NCBI RefSeq assembly: GCF_014645695.1
Contig: NZ_BMMF01000005.1
Coordinates: 173,797 to 237,796, forward strand
Reading direction: 5' to 3'
DNA from: Salinarimonas ramus
Lineage (GTDB): Bacteria; Pseudomonadota; Alphaproteobacteria; Rhizobiales; Beijerinckiaceae
Length of the DNA: 64,000 nucleotides
Shown here: positions 25,312-37,053 of the stretch, one piece after another
How the letters are laid out: each line of letters starts with the position of its first letter
How positions within the stretch are numbered: the first letter of the stretch is position 1
Translations under genes and position numbers: made by a program
Notes under the pieces: model-generated
Seen by the model: only the letters and a program-made list of their open reading frames with translations
The model's database searches: none
Told to the model about the DNA's origin: nothing

Positions 25312-26538
25312 ATGAACGCCGCCACCTCCCCCGCCTCCTCGGACGTCATCGACGCACGCCCCGCCTGGATCAGGCTCGCCATCGCCGTGTGCCTGTCCTC
25401 GCTCGGCGGGGTGGGGATGTGGTCCGTCGTCGTGGTGATGCCGGCGGTGGAGGCGACCTTCGAGGCCAGCCGCGCCTCGTCCGCCCTCGCCTACACGGTC
25501 CTGATGCTCGCCTTCGCCGGCGGCGGCGTCGCCATGGGGCGCATCGCCGACCGCACCGGCATCGTCCCGCCGCTGATCGCGGGGGCGCTCCTGCTGGCGA
25601 CCGGCTACGCCGCGAGCGCGGCGGCGCCCTCGCTGCTGCTCTTCGTGGCGTCGCACGCCCTCGTCGGGCTCGGCGCCTCGGCGACGCTGGGCCCGCTCAT
25701 CGCCGAGGTCTCGCACTGGTTCCGGCGCCGCCGCGGCATCGCCGTGGCGATCTGCGCGGCGGGCAACTACGTCGCCGGCGCGATCTGGCCGCCGATCGTC
25801 CAGAGCCTCGTCGAGACGAGCGGCTGGCGCACCACCCATCTCGTCGTCGCGGGCGTGCTCTTATGCACCATGATCCCGCTCGCGCTGACGCTGCGCCGGC
25901 GCGCGCCCGTCGCGGCCCAGAGCGAGGCGCACGTCGCTCCGCCGGGGCGCGCGGCGCTGGGGCTCTCGACGAACGCGCTCACCGCGCTCCTCTTCGTCGC
26001 GGGTATCGCCTGCTGCGTCGCCATGGCCATGCCGCAGGTCCACATCGTGGCCTATTGCGCGGAGCTCGGCTTCGGCACGGGCGCGGGCGCGCAGATGCTC
26101 TCGCTCATGATGCTCTTCGGCATCGTCAGCCGTATCGCGTCCGGCTTCATCGCCGACAGGATCGGCGGGCTCGCGACGCTGCTTCTCGGCTCGACGCTGC
26201 AGGCCCTGGCGCTCCTCCTCTACATGCTGGTGGACGGCCTCGCCGCGCTCTACGTCGTGTCGGCGCTGTTCGGGCTGTTCCAGGGCGGCATCGTGCCGAG
26301 CTACGCCATCGTCGTGCGCGAATATTTCCCGCCGGCGGAGGCGGGCATGCGGGTGGGGCTCGTCCTCATGGCGACGATCCTGGGCATGGCCTTCGGCGGC
26401 TGGCTGTCGGGGGCGATCTTCGACGCGACCGGCGCCTATTCCTACGCCTTCCTCAACGGGCTCGCCTGGAACCTCCTCAACATGGGCGTCATCGCCATGC
26501 TGCTGATGCGCCGGGGACGACGCCTCGTTCCGGCCTGA
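25312..26538 (+). CDS. MFS transporter
   Basis: A 408-residue major facilitator protein with about twelve hydrophobic helices, a basic loop GRIADRTG between helices 2 and 3, SHWFRRRRGIAVAICAAGNYVAG in helix 4-5 and its repeat SRIASGFIADRIGG in the second half. This pattern fits the oxalate:formate/monocarboxylate-type antiporter group. The substrate cannot be read from sequence. It stands alone between ribB and the rimP block; the hairpin upstream suggests its own transcription unit. Confidence 0.85.
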   Translation: MNAATSPASSDVIDARPAWIRLAIAVCLSSLGGVGMWSVVVVMPAVEATFEASRASSALAYTVLMLAFAGGGVAMGRIADRTGIVPPLIAGALLLATGYAASAAAPSLLLFVASHALVGLGASATLGPLIAEVSHWFRRRRGIAVAICAAGNYVAGAIWPPIVQSLVETSGWRTTHLVVAGVLLCTMIPLALTLRRRAPVAAQSEAHVAPPGRAALGLSTNALTALLFVAGIACCVAMAMPQVHIVAYCAELGFGTGAGAQMLSLMMLFGIVSRIASGFIADRIGGLATLLLGSTLQALALLLYMLVDGLAALYVVSALFGLFQGGIVPSYAIVVREYFPPAEAGMRVGLVLMATILGMAFGGWLSGAIFDATGAYSYAFLNGLAWNLLNMGVIAMLLMRRGRRLVPA

Positions 26539-26635
26539 GCGGCAGACGGGCCGAATGCGGGCTTGAATCTCTCGGCGCACGCGGGTATATCACGCGTCGT
26601 CAGCTCTGGTAGCGGCGTGAGAGCGTCGCCTCGCG

Positions 26636-26662
26636 GGAGTGGGCCCTGACCGGGTCCGCTCC
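26636..26662 (+). terminator. Hairpin with short T-tract in the rimP leader
   Basis: GGAGTGGGCCC (26636-26646) and GGGTCCGCTCC (26652-26662) form an 11-bp stem if two G-U pairs are allowed, loop TGACC, followed by TTTCTC. It lies 107 bp before the rimP GTG and about 97 bp after the MFS stop. It could terminate the MFS transcript or act as an attenuator of the rimP-nusA-infB operon, which in other bacteria is fed back by NusA; the second option is an inference. Confidence 0.4.
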
Positions 26663-26769
26663 TTTCTCATATGCGGCGGGACGATCTCCCGTCCCGGAGG
26701 CCACCGGAGCGACGCGCGGGGCCCTCCCGCGAGACACGATCTTTCGTACGCGAGAGGAAGCGCGCCGTC

Positions 26770-27414
26770 GTGGCGGACAGACTTGAAGAACGCCTCATCA
26801 CCGAGACCGGCCTCGCCGCCCGCGTGGCCGCGATCGTCGAGCCCGTGATCGTGGATCTCGGCTACCGCCTCGTGCGGGTGAAGATCTCGAGCCAGAACGG
26901 CTGCACCGTGCAGATCATGGCCGAGCGGCCGGACGGCACGATGGGCGTGGACGATTGCGAGGCGGTGAGCCGTGCGATCTCGCCGGCGCTCGACGTCGAC
27001 GACCCGATCACCACGGCGTACAATCTCGAGGTCTCCTCGCCCGGCATCGACCGGCCGCTGGTGCGCCCGGGCGACTTCCTGCGCTGGGCCGGCCACGAGG
27101 CGAAGGTCGAGATGGCCCGCCCGGTCGGCGCCCGCAAGCGCTTCCGCGGCCTCGTTCGCGGCGTGGACGGCGACGACGCGCTCATCGAGCTTGCCGACGC
27201 CCCCGACGGCGTCGACCGCATCGCGCGCCTGCCGCTCGACGACATCGGCGAGGCGCGCCTCGTGCTCACCGACGACCTCGTGCGCGAATCGCTCCGGCGC
27301 GGCACCGCTCCCTCCGCGGACGGCGCCGACGAGACGATCGAGGGCGAGGAGGAGGACGAGGCCGAGAGCCCCGCTTCCGTGGACAACGACAACGACCCTT
27401 CCGTGAAGGAGTGA
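26770..27414 (+). CDS. rimP: Ribosome maturation factor RimP
   Basis: A 214-residue RimP, needed for 30S subunit maturation. The N-terminal alpha/beta domain starts [18 protein letters not shown] and contains [12 protein letters not shown]; the C-terminal SH3-like domain follows ([17 protein letters not shown]). The last 45 residues are an acidic extension common in alphaproteobacteria. The GTG start at 26770 follows GAGAGGAAG; an upstream ATG in the same frame would add an Arg-rich stretch foreign to the family. It leads directly into nusA (6 bp gap), whose ribosome site overlaps the rimP stop region. Confidence 0.92.
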   Translation: MADRLEERLITETGLAARVAAIVEPVIVDLGYRLVRVKISSQNGCTVQIMAERPDGTMGVDDCEAVSRAISPALDVDDPITTAYNLEVSSPGIDRPLVRPGDFLRWAGHEAKVEMARPVGARKRFRGLVRGVDGDDALIELADAPDGVDRIARLPLDDIGEARLVLTDDLVRESLRRGTAPSADGADETIEGEEEDEAESPASVDNDNDPSVKE

Positions 27415-27420
27415 TACGCG

Positions 27421-29175
27421 ATGGCCGTCAGCGCCAATAGGCTCGAGCTCTTGCAGATCGCCGACGCGGTGGCCCGCGAGAAGGTGATCGACCGCCAGAT
27501 CGTGCTCGCCGCGATGGAGGACGCCATCCAGAAGGCGGCCCGCTCGCGCTACGGCAGCGAGACCGAGGTGCGCGCGGAGATCAACCCGAAGACCGGCGAG
27601 ATCGCCCTCTCGCGCTTGCTCCACGTGGTGGAGGCGGTGGAGAACGACGCCACCGAGATCACGCTCGACGAGGCGCGCCGCCGCAACCCGGCCGCCATGA
27701 TCGGCGACTTCATTTCCGAGGCCTTGCCACCCTTCGACTTCGGCCGCATCGCCGCGCAATCGGCCAAGCAGGTCATCGTGCAGAAGGTGCGCGACGCCGA
27801 GCGAGACCGCCAGTACGACGAGTTCAAGGACCGCGTGGGCGAGATCGTCAACGGCCTCGTCAAGCGCGTCGAATACGGCAACGTCATCGTCGATCTCGGC
27901 CGCGCCGAGGCGATCGTGCGCCGCGACGAGCTGATCCCGCGCGAGACCTTCCGCCCCGGCGACCGGGTGCGCGCCTATCTCTACGACGTGCGCCGCGAGA
28001 CGCGCGGGCCGCAGATCTTCCTGTCGCGCACGCATCCGCAGTTCATGGCGAAGCTGTTCGCCCAGGAGGTGCCGGAGATCTACGACGGCATCGTCGAGGT
28101 CCGCGCGGTGGCCCGCGACCCCGGGTCGCGTGCCAAGATCGCCGTGATCTCGCGCGACAGCTCCATCGACCCCGTCGGCGCCTGCGTCGGCATGCGCGGC
28201 TCGCGCGTGCAGGCGGTCGTGGGCGAGCTGCAGGGCGAGAAGATCGACATCATCCCCTGGTCTCAGGACGAGGCGACGTTCATCGTCAACGCCCTCCAGC
28301 CGGCGGAAGTGGTCAAGGTCGTGCTCGACGAGGACAGCGAGCGTATTGAAGTCGTGGTCCCCGATGACCAATTGAGTCTTGCGATCGGGCGTCGCGGCCA
28401 GAACGTGCGCCTCGCCTCGCAGCTCACCGGCTGGGACATCGACATCCTGACCGAGGCCGAGGAATCGGAGCGCCGCCAGAAGGAATTCACCGAGCGCACC
28501 AACCTCTTCATGGATGCGCTCGACGTCGACGAGGTGGTGGGCCAGCTCCTCGCCTCCGAGGGCTTCCGCAACATCGAGGAGATCGCCTACGTCGATCTCG
28601 GCGAGATCGCCTCGATCGAGGGCTTCGACGAGGAGACGGCGCAGGAGATCCAGATGCGCGCCAACGAGCATCTGGAGAAGATCGAGGCCGAGAACGAGGA
28701 GAAGCGCATCGCGCTCGGCGTCGCCGACGAGCTGCGCGAGGTCGAGGGCATCACGAGCGGCATGCTCGTCGCGCTCGGCGAGAACGACGTGAAGTCCATG
28801 GAGGACCTCGCGGGCTGCGCCACCGACGACCTCGTCGGCTACACCGAAGGGCGCGGGGCCGAGGCCAAGCGCCACCCGGGCTTCCTCGACGGCTTCGAGC
28901 TGTCGCGGACCGACGCCGAGACCATGATCATGGACGCGCGCGTGCGCGCCGGCTGGATCGAGGCACCGGTCGTGGAGGAGCCCGAGGAGGAATATTCCGA
29001 GGACGACTACGCCGACGGCGGCGCGGCCGAGGAGGTTTTCGCCGAGGCCGGCGACGGCGAAACGACCGAGGCCGAGACGACCGACGCCGAGGCGGACGAG
29101 CCCGAGACGGAGGCGGCCGACGCCGCGACCGACGAGACGGGCGACACCGAGGCGCAGGCCCGCCAGGAGGGCTGA
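27421..29175 (+). CDS. nusA: Transcription termination/antitermination factor NusA
   Basis: A 584-residue NusA. Order: N-terminal RNA-polymerase-binding domain (1-130), S1 domain (about 133-200, [20 protein letters not shown]), two KH domains (about 230-345, with [15 protein letters not shown] and [18 protein letters not shown]), then two helix-hairpin acidic repeats and a Glu/Asp/Ala-rich tail after about 515. It modulates pausing, termination and antitermination. Position between rimP and ylxR is the universal order. The ribosome site AAGGAG overlaps the end of rimP. Confidence 0.97.
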   Translation: MAVSANRLELLQIADAVAREKVIDRQIVLAAMEDAIQKAARSRYGSETEVRAEINPKTGEIALSRLLHVVEAVENDATEITLDEARRRNPAAMIGDFISEALPPFDFGRIAAQSAKQVIVQKVRDAERDRQYDEFKDRVGEIVNGLVKRVEYGNVIVDLGRAEAIVRRDELIPRETFRPGDRVRAYLYDVRRETRGPQIFLSRTHPQFMAKLFAQEVPEIYDGIVEVRAVARDPGSRAKIAVISRDSSIDPVGACVGMRGSRVQAVVGELQGEKIDIIPWSQDEATFIVNALQPAEVVKVVLDEDSERIEVVVPDDQLSLAIGRRGQNVRLASQLTGWDIDILTEAEESERRQKEFTERTNLFMDALDVDEVVGQLLASEGFRNIEEIAYVDLGEIASIEGFDEETAQEIQMRANEHLEKIEAENEEKRIALGVADELREVEGITSGMLVALGENDVKSMEDLAGCATDDLVGYTEGRGAEAKRHPGFLDGFELSRTDAETMIMDARVRAGWIEAPVVEEPEEEYSEDDYADGGAAEEVFAEAGDGETTEAETTDAEADEPETEAADAATDETGDTEAQARQEG

Positions 29176-29255
29176 GGCTCTCTCTCGGGGTCGAGACATG
29201 AACGGGTCCGTGCCGACGGCACGGGCGAGGAGACGAGGAGCGGGGTTCGCGCGAC

Positions 29256-29973
29256 GTGAGCGAGACGACGGGTCAGGATCGGGCGCATGCCGGCGAGAAG
29301 GCCGGCAGGGCCGCGCCGCGGCGCACCTGCGTCGCGACCCGGGAGGTCCGCTCCCCCGACGAGCTCGTCCGCTTCGTCGCCTCGCCGGACGGCGTGGTGA
29401 CGCCGGACCTCAAGCGCAAGCTGCCCGGCCGGGGCGTGTGGGTCTCGGCCAGGCGCGAGGCGGTGGAGACGGCGGTGAAGCGCCGTCTCTTCGCCAGGGG
29501 GCTCAAAGCCTCCGTCACGGTTCCGGAGGACCTCGCGGCCGCGATCGACGCGGCGCTCGTGGAGGACCTCCGCCAGGGGCTCGCCCTCGCCAACAAGGCG
29601 GGGCGGGTCGTCACGGGCTTCGACACGGTGGTGAAGACCGTCGGCTCGAAGACCGTCGTCGTCCTCGTCCACGCCTCCGAGGCGGCCGAGGACGGCAAGA
29701 GAAAGATCGCGCAGGCGTTGCGACGGCGCCTGGGGGACGCTTCCGAGCGGGTCCCGATCGTGACGGCGCTCGCCGGCCACGATTTGGATTTGGCTTTGGG
29801 GCGGTCTCATGTGATACATGCAGCCCTCGTCGCGGGCGCCGGAAGTCGTATCTTCCTGGAGCGCTGGCGGCGGCTATGCGTCTATCGCGGAACCATCGCC
29901 ATGAATGCCGCGCCCCTCGACCCCGAGGGCGCCGGCCTCGACGACGAGACGAACCCGCAGGATCGTGAGCGGA

Positions 29974-29981
<8 letters not shown>
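29256..29981 (+). CDS. YlxR-family RNA-binding protein with L7Ae-like domain
   Basis: A 241-residue protein. Residues 24-100 are the DUF448/YlxR fold ([39 protein letters not shown]), and residues about 105-195 look like an L7Ae-type ribosomal-protein fold ([23 protein letters not shown]). Such proteins are encoded between nusA and infB in most bacteria and are thought to bind RNA or the ribosome. The GTG start at 29256 is preceded by GAGGAG/GAGGAGCGGGG. The 3' end overlaps the infB start by 8 bp. Confidence 0.87.
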
Positions 29982-32868
<2,887 letters not shown>

Positions 32869-32937
32869 CGCCTCGCGCGTCCATCTCGGCTCCGCTCCGT
32901 GCCCTCGGCACGGGGCGCGCGGCCGAGCGAGACCTCA

Positions 32938-32985
32938 CCCGCGCGGCGGCCCGCGTCCGAACCGCCGCGCCGCGCGGGCCGTTTT
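32938..32985 (+). terminator. Intrinsic terminator after infB
   Basis: An 11-bp perfect GC stem, CCCGCGCGGCG (32938-32948) with CGCCGCGCGGG (32968-32978), is followed by CCGTTTTC. It lies 70 bp after the infB stop and about 95 bp before rbfA, so rbfA-truB may have their own promoter or be reached by readthrough. Confidence 0.6.
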
Positions 32986-33078
32986 CGATCCATTGCTGCG
33001 TTCGGCCTCCACGCGTGAGCGGCGGGGCCGCGCAGCGCATTCGCGGGCCGCGTTCGCCCGCCGAGGAGGCGCATTGCC

Positions 33079-33525
33079 ATGGCGAAGCGTTTCGAGACCG
33101 CCGGTCCGTCCCAGCGCCAGCAGCGCGTCGCGGAGCTCGTTCGCCACGCGCTTTCCGACGTGCTCACGCGCGGCGACCTGACGGATCCGGTGCTCACGAC
33201 CCACGTCGTCACCATCCCCGAGGTCCGCATGTCGCCGGACCTCAAGCTCGCCACCGCCTACGTCATGCCGCTCGGCGGGCGTGACGAGAAGGCCGTGCTC
33301 GACGCCCTCGACCGCTCGAAGAAGCTGCTCCGCGGCGAGGTGGCACGGCGCGTGAACCTCAAGTTCGCCCCGGACCTGCGCTTCCGTCGCGACGAGAGCT
33401 TCGACGAGGCGGCGCGCATCGACGCGCTCCTGCGCTCCGAGACCGTGCGTCGCGACGTCGAGGCCGGCCGCGAGGGCGACGAGGACGAGCCCGACCTCGA
33501 CGCCGACCCCGATTCCGGTGCCTGA
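33079..33525 (+). CDS. rbfA: Ribosome-binding factor A
   Basis: A 148-residue RbfA, a KH-fold protein that binds the 30S subunit during 16S rRNA maturation and cold adaptation. Signatures are [19 protein letters not shown] and [19 protein letters not shown]. The C-terminal 20 residues are acidic, as in other alphaproteobacteria. GAGGAGG stands 10 bases upstream of the ATG. Gene order infB-rbfA-truB is standard. Confidence 0.95.
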   Translation: MAKRFETAGPSQRQQRVAELVRHALSDVLTRGDLTDPVLTTHVVTIPEVRMSPDLKLATAYVMPLGGRDEKAVLDALDRSKKLLRGEVARRVNLKFAPDLRFRRDESFDEAARIDALLRSETVRRDVEAGREGDEDEPDLDADPDSGA

Positions 33526-33595
33526 ACGACCGGCCCGAGCCGGCGACGATACCCCGCGTGCGAGCCGTCAGCGGCCGAGCCGAGACCGACCGATC

Positions 33596-34606
33596 ATGGA
33601 TTACGAGATGACCGACGAGACGAAGAGCGCCGCCACGACCGACGAGCGTCCCGCGCGCCAGAGGGACCGCCGCGGACCGCGGCCCGACCGGCCCAAGCGC
33701 CGGGACGTGAACGGCTGGGTCGTCCTCGATAAGGCGGTCGGCATCACCTCGACCCAGGCCGTGGCGATGGTCAAGCGCGCCTTCAACGCCAAGAAGGCGG
33801 GCCACGCCGGCACGCTCGACCCGCTCGCGTCGGGCATCCTGCCGATCGCGCTGGGCGAGGCGACGAAGACCGTTCCCTTCGTCATGGACGGCCGCAAGGC
33901 CTATCTCTTCACCGTCAGCTGGGGCGTGGAGACCGACACCGACGACGCCGAGGGGCAGGTCGTCGGCCGCTCGGACGCGCGTCCGGCGCCGGCCGAAATC
34001 GAGGCGATCCTGCCCGACTTCATCGGCGAGATCATGCAGGTGCCCCCGCGCTTCTCGGCCATCAAGATCGCGGGCGAGCGCGCCTACGACCTCGCCCGGG
34101 ACGGCGAGGCGGTGGAGCTCGTGGCGCGTCCCGTGGAGATCGACCGGCTCTCCCTCGTGGCGCATACGGGCGACACGTCCGTGTTCGAGGCCGAATGCGG
34201 GCGCGGCACCTACGTCCGCGCGCTCGCCCGCGATTTCGGGCGCCGGCTCGGCTGCCTCGGCCACGTCTCGTCGCTTCGCCGCACCCGCGTCGGCCCCTTC
34301 ACCGAGGAGGACACGGTGGAGGCCGAGGATCTCGAGGCCTTCCGCGTCGCCTTCGAGGCGGGCGAGAACCCGGTGCTCGAGGACCTCGTCCTGCCGGTCC
34401 AGACCGCGCTCGGGGAGATCGACCAGGTTCCGGTCTCGCGCGACGCCGCCGCGCGCCTGATGCGCGGCCAATCCGTGATCCTGCGCGGGCGCGACGCGCC
34501 GATCGAGGGCCAGGCCTACGCCACCTTCAACGGCGTTCTGGTCTCCACCGGCACGATCGAGCGCGGCGAGTTCCTGCCGCACCGGGTGTTCAACCTGAAG
34601 GCCTGA
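33596..34606 (+). CDS. truB: tRNA pseudouridine(55) synthase TruB
   Basis: A 336-residue TruB. The catalytic aspartate is in GHAGTLDPLASGILPIALG; QVPPRFSAIKIAGERAYDLAR and CGRGTYVRALARDFG complete the family motifs. It makes pseudouridine 55 in the T-loop of elongator tRNAs. Residues before VNGWVVLDKAVGITS form a charged, nonconserved leader; ATG 33596 and ATG 33608 are both possible, and a GTG at 33518 overlapping rbfA would add 26 residues. The usual downstream rpsO-pnp is not present; a hairpin and a convergent MFS gene follow. Confidence 0.94.
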   Translation: MDYEMTDETKSAATTDERPARQRDRRGPRPDRPKRRDVNGWVVLDKAVGITSTQAVAMVKRAFNAKKAGHAGTLDPLASGILPIALGEATKTVPFVMDGRKAYLFTVSWGVETDTDDAEGQVVGRSDARPAPAEIEAILPDFIGEIMQVPPRFSAIKIAGERAYDLARDGEAVELVARPVEIDRLSLVAHTGDTSVFEAECGRGTYVRALARDFGRRLGCLGHVSSLRRTRVGPFTEEDTVEAEDLEAFRVAFEAGENPVLEDLVLPVQTALGEIDQVPVSRDAAARLMRGQSVILRGRDAPIEGQAYATFNGVLVSTGTIERGEFLPHRVFNLKA

Positions 34607-34613
34607 CGCGGCC

Positions 34614-34640
34614 CCCCGGGTTCGCGAGGCGGACCCGGGG
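34614..34640. terminator. Hairpin between convergent truB and MFS genes
   Basis: CCCCGGGT (34614-34621) and ACCCGGGG (34633-34640) form an 8-bp perfect stem with an 11-base loop, 7 bp after truB; CTCTTC follows on the plus strand. Its position between converging stops suits a bidirectional terminator. Confidence 0.5.
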
Positions 34641-34650
34641 CTCTTCAACG

Positions 34651-35889
34651 TCAGCCCGGCTGCGGAGCGAGGCGCGCGACGGGCTTCTCCACGATGGGCA
34701 GGTTGATCAGCGCCGACGCGATGCCCAGCGCCACCGAGAACCACCAGACGATGGCGTAGCCGCCGGTCGCCTCGTAGAGCACGCCGCCGAGCAGCACGCC
34801 GAAGAAGCCGCCGAGCTGGTGGGAGAAGAAGGCGAAGCCGTAGAGCATCGCCATGTAGCGCGTGCCGAACATCACCATCACCAGCGAGGACGTCGGCGGC
34901 ACGGTGGAGAGCCACAGGAGCCCGATCGTCACGCCGAAGACGAGCGCCGAGGCGGGCGAGGCCGGCACCAGGACGAAGGCGGCGATGGCGATGGCGCGCC
35001 CCAGATAGATCCAGGCGAGCAGGTAACGCTTGGGCATGCGCGTCGAGAGCCAGCCCGCGCCGAGCGACCCCACGGCGTTCGCGAGCCCGATCACGGCGAG
35101 CGTCCACCCGCCCACCGCCGCCGAAAGGCCCGCGTCCTTCAGATAGGCCGGCAGGTGCGCCGTGATGAAGGCGAGCTGAAAGCCGCAGGTGAAGAACCCC
35201 GTGACGAGGAGCACGTAGGAGCGGTGCCGGAAGGCCTCCGCCAGCGCCTGCGCGATAGACTGGCTGGGCCCCGCATCGGCCTTGGCGCCGCCGCCGGAGC
35301 CGCGGGTCGCCAGCAGCATCGAGAGCGGCAGCACGACGAGCATGATGGCGGAGAACCACAGGAGCGCGTCCTGCCAGCCGACCGCGTTGATGAGCGCGTT
35401 GCCGATGGGCGGGAACAGGAACTGGCCGAAGGAGCCGGCGGCGACGCCCATGCCGAAGGCCATCGGCCGCCATTCCTCGGGGAGCAGCTTGCCGAAGGCG
35501 CCGAGCACGAGGTTGAACGAGGCGCCAGCGAGCCCGAAGCCGATGAGCACGCCCGCTCCCATGTGCAGCATGAGCGGCGTCGAGGCCCAGGCCATGACGA
35601 CGAGCCCGAGCGCATAGAGCACGGCGCCGATCATCAGGACGCGCACCGTGCCGAAGCGATCGGCCACCGCGCCGGCGAAGGGCTGGCCGATGCCCCAGAG
35701 CAGGTTCTGGATGGCGATGGCCAGCCCGAACGTGTCGCGCCCCCAGCCGTAATCCGTCGTCATCGGCACCTGGAACAGGCCCGCCGAGGCCCGCGGGCCG
35801 AAGGTCACGAGCGCGATCAGGCAGCCGGCGGCGATGACGACCTCGGGTGCGACGCGGCTCTCGCGCGGCGATGCTGCGGGGCCGGACAT
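34651..35889 (-). CDS. MFS transporter
   Basis: A 412-residue major facilitator with about twelve helices. AGAVADRFGTVRVLMIGA is the loop-2/3 signature, FGMGVAAGSFGQFLFPPIGNALI the helix 4-5 region, and GFFTCGFQLAFITAHLPAYL opens the second half. The pattern is that of the monocarboxylate/oxalate-formate-type carriers, a different subgroup member from the one at 25312. Substrate unknown. The start ATG at 35889 precedes the first helix; longer versions of this frame are chance GC-rich extension. Divergent from the SDR gene across 198 bp. Confidence 0.85.
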   Translation of the reverse strand: MSGPAASPRESRVAPEVVIAAGCLIALVTFGPRASAGLFQVPMTTDYGWGRDTFGLAIAIQNLLWGIGQPFAGAVADRFGTVRVLMIGAVLYALGLVVMAWASTPLMLHMGAGVLIGFGLAGASFNLVLGAFGKLLPEEWRPMAFGMGVAAGSFGQFLFPPIGNALINAVGWQDALLWFSAIMLVVLPLSMLLATRGSGGGAKADAGPSQSIAQALAEAFRHRSYVLLVTGFFTCGFQLAFITAHLPAYLKDAGLSAAVGGWTLAVIGLANAVGSLGAGWLSTRMPKRYLLAWIYLGRAIAIAAFVLVPASPASALVFGVTIGLLWLSTVPPTSSLVMVMFGTRYMAMLYGFAFFSHQLGGFFGVLLGGVLYEATGGYAIVWWFSVALGIASALINLPIVEKPVARLAPQPG

Positions 35890-36087
35890 GGAGCGTGCCT
35901 CTTTCTCGGAGCGTTTCTCGAGCGTGAGAATATCGCGCCGCGCGCGCGTGGAAAGCGCATGGCATGCATGGCGCCCATCGACATCGATGATGACTCGCGC
36001 GCGCCGGTGCGGAACCGGAGCTTGGCCGCCCCCGTTCCCGACGACCCGACCCCGCGTGTCGTCGCGAAAGCCGAGGAGCCAAATCCC

Positions 36088-37035
36088 ATGTCCGTCAGCC
36101 TGAAGCCGCTCGCGCATCAGATCGTCGTCGTCGCGGGCGCCGACGGAGCCGTGGGCCGGACGATCGCGCACGAGGCGGCGGCGCGAGGTGCGCGCCTCGT
36201 GCTGGCGGGACGCGACGGAGCCACGCTCGCGCGCCTCGCCGACGCGCTCGGCGGGGCCGGCACGCGGATTCTCACCGTCGAGACGACCCGCGCCGACGCG
36301 GACGACGCGCGCCGGACGGCGCAGGTGGCCGAGGCGGCGTTCGGCGGCTTCGACACCTGGATCGCGGCCCCGCTCGACGGCGAGAGTGACGGCGCCACGA
36401 GCGCGCTCGCCGCCGCGAGCCCCTCCGAGCGCCGGCGCCGCTTCGACGCCCTCGCCTGGGCCGCCATCGACGGCGCCTACGAGGCCGCGCGGCATCTGCG
36501 CCGGCGCGGCGGCGCGCTGATCGCCATCGAGCCGTTCGATCGTCCGGTGCGGGACGCGGGGCCGGTCGGCGCCGCGCGCGGTGCGCTGTCGGGCGCGATC
36601 TCCGGGCTGCGGCGCGACCTCGCCGCCGAGCGCGCGCCGATCTCCGTGACGCTGGTGCGCACCCACTTCGTCGCGGGCGATCCCGACGACGCGGCGCGCA
36701 TCGCGCGTGCGGCGCTCCACGCGGCGGAGCATCCGCGCCGCAGCCTCGTCGTCACGGGCGGGACGCTCGCCGGCGGCGGAATGTCGGCACGGGTCTCGAC
36801 GGGGCTTCTGGAGACGCAGCTTCATCCGCTCGCGGCGGCGGCTCTCGTCGCCGCCGGCGGGCTGGCGGTGGCGGGCCTCGCCATCGCCCTGCGCGGTCCC
36901 GTGCGAGACGGAGGCGCGCGTGATCCGCTGACCGAGGATCGCCGCTACGATGCCTGGCGTGCGGCGCGCCCGCTGCGTCGCGAGCGCGCCGCCACGCATC
37001 CCCGTGGGCCGCGACCGCCGGTCACGACCCACTGA
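36088..37035 (+). CDS. Degenerate short-chain dehydrogenase-like protein with C-terminal membrane helix
   Basis: A 315-residue protein with an SDR Rossmann start (VVVAGADGAVGRTIA, glycine motif 17-23). The catalytic tetrad is not kept: where YxxxK is expected the sequence is VGAARGAL (V160, R164), and no Ser precedes it. Residues 246-268 (LHPLAAAALVAAGGLAVAGL) form one membrane helix, followed by a basic tail. It may be a nucleotide-binding, non-enzymatic or membrane-tethered SDR relative. GAGGAG lies 10 bases before the ATG at 36088. Its neighbours give no functional hint. Confidence 0.75.
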   Translation: MSVSLKPLAHQIVVVAGADGAVGRTIAHEAAARGARLVLAGRDGATLARLADALGGAGTRILTVETTRADADDARRTAQVAEAAFGGFDTWIAAPLDGESDGATSALAAASPSERRRRFDALAWAAIDGAYEAARHLRRRGGALIAIEPFDRPVRDAGPVGAARGALSGAISGLRRDLAAERAPISVTLVRTHFVAGDPDDAARIARAALHAAEHPRRSLVVTGGTLAGGGMSARVSTGLLETQLHPLAAAALVAAGGLAVAGLAIALRGPVRDGGARDPLTEDRRYDAWRAARPLRRERAATHPRGPRPPVTTH

Positions 37036-37053
37036 GAACGAATCACCGCCCGA

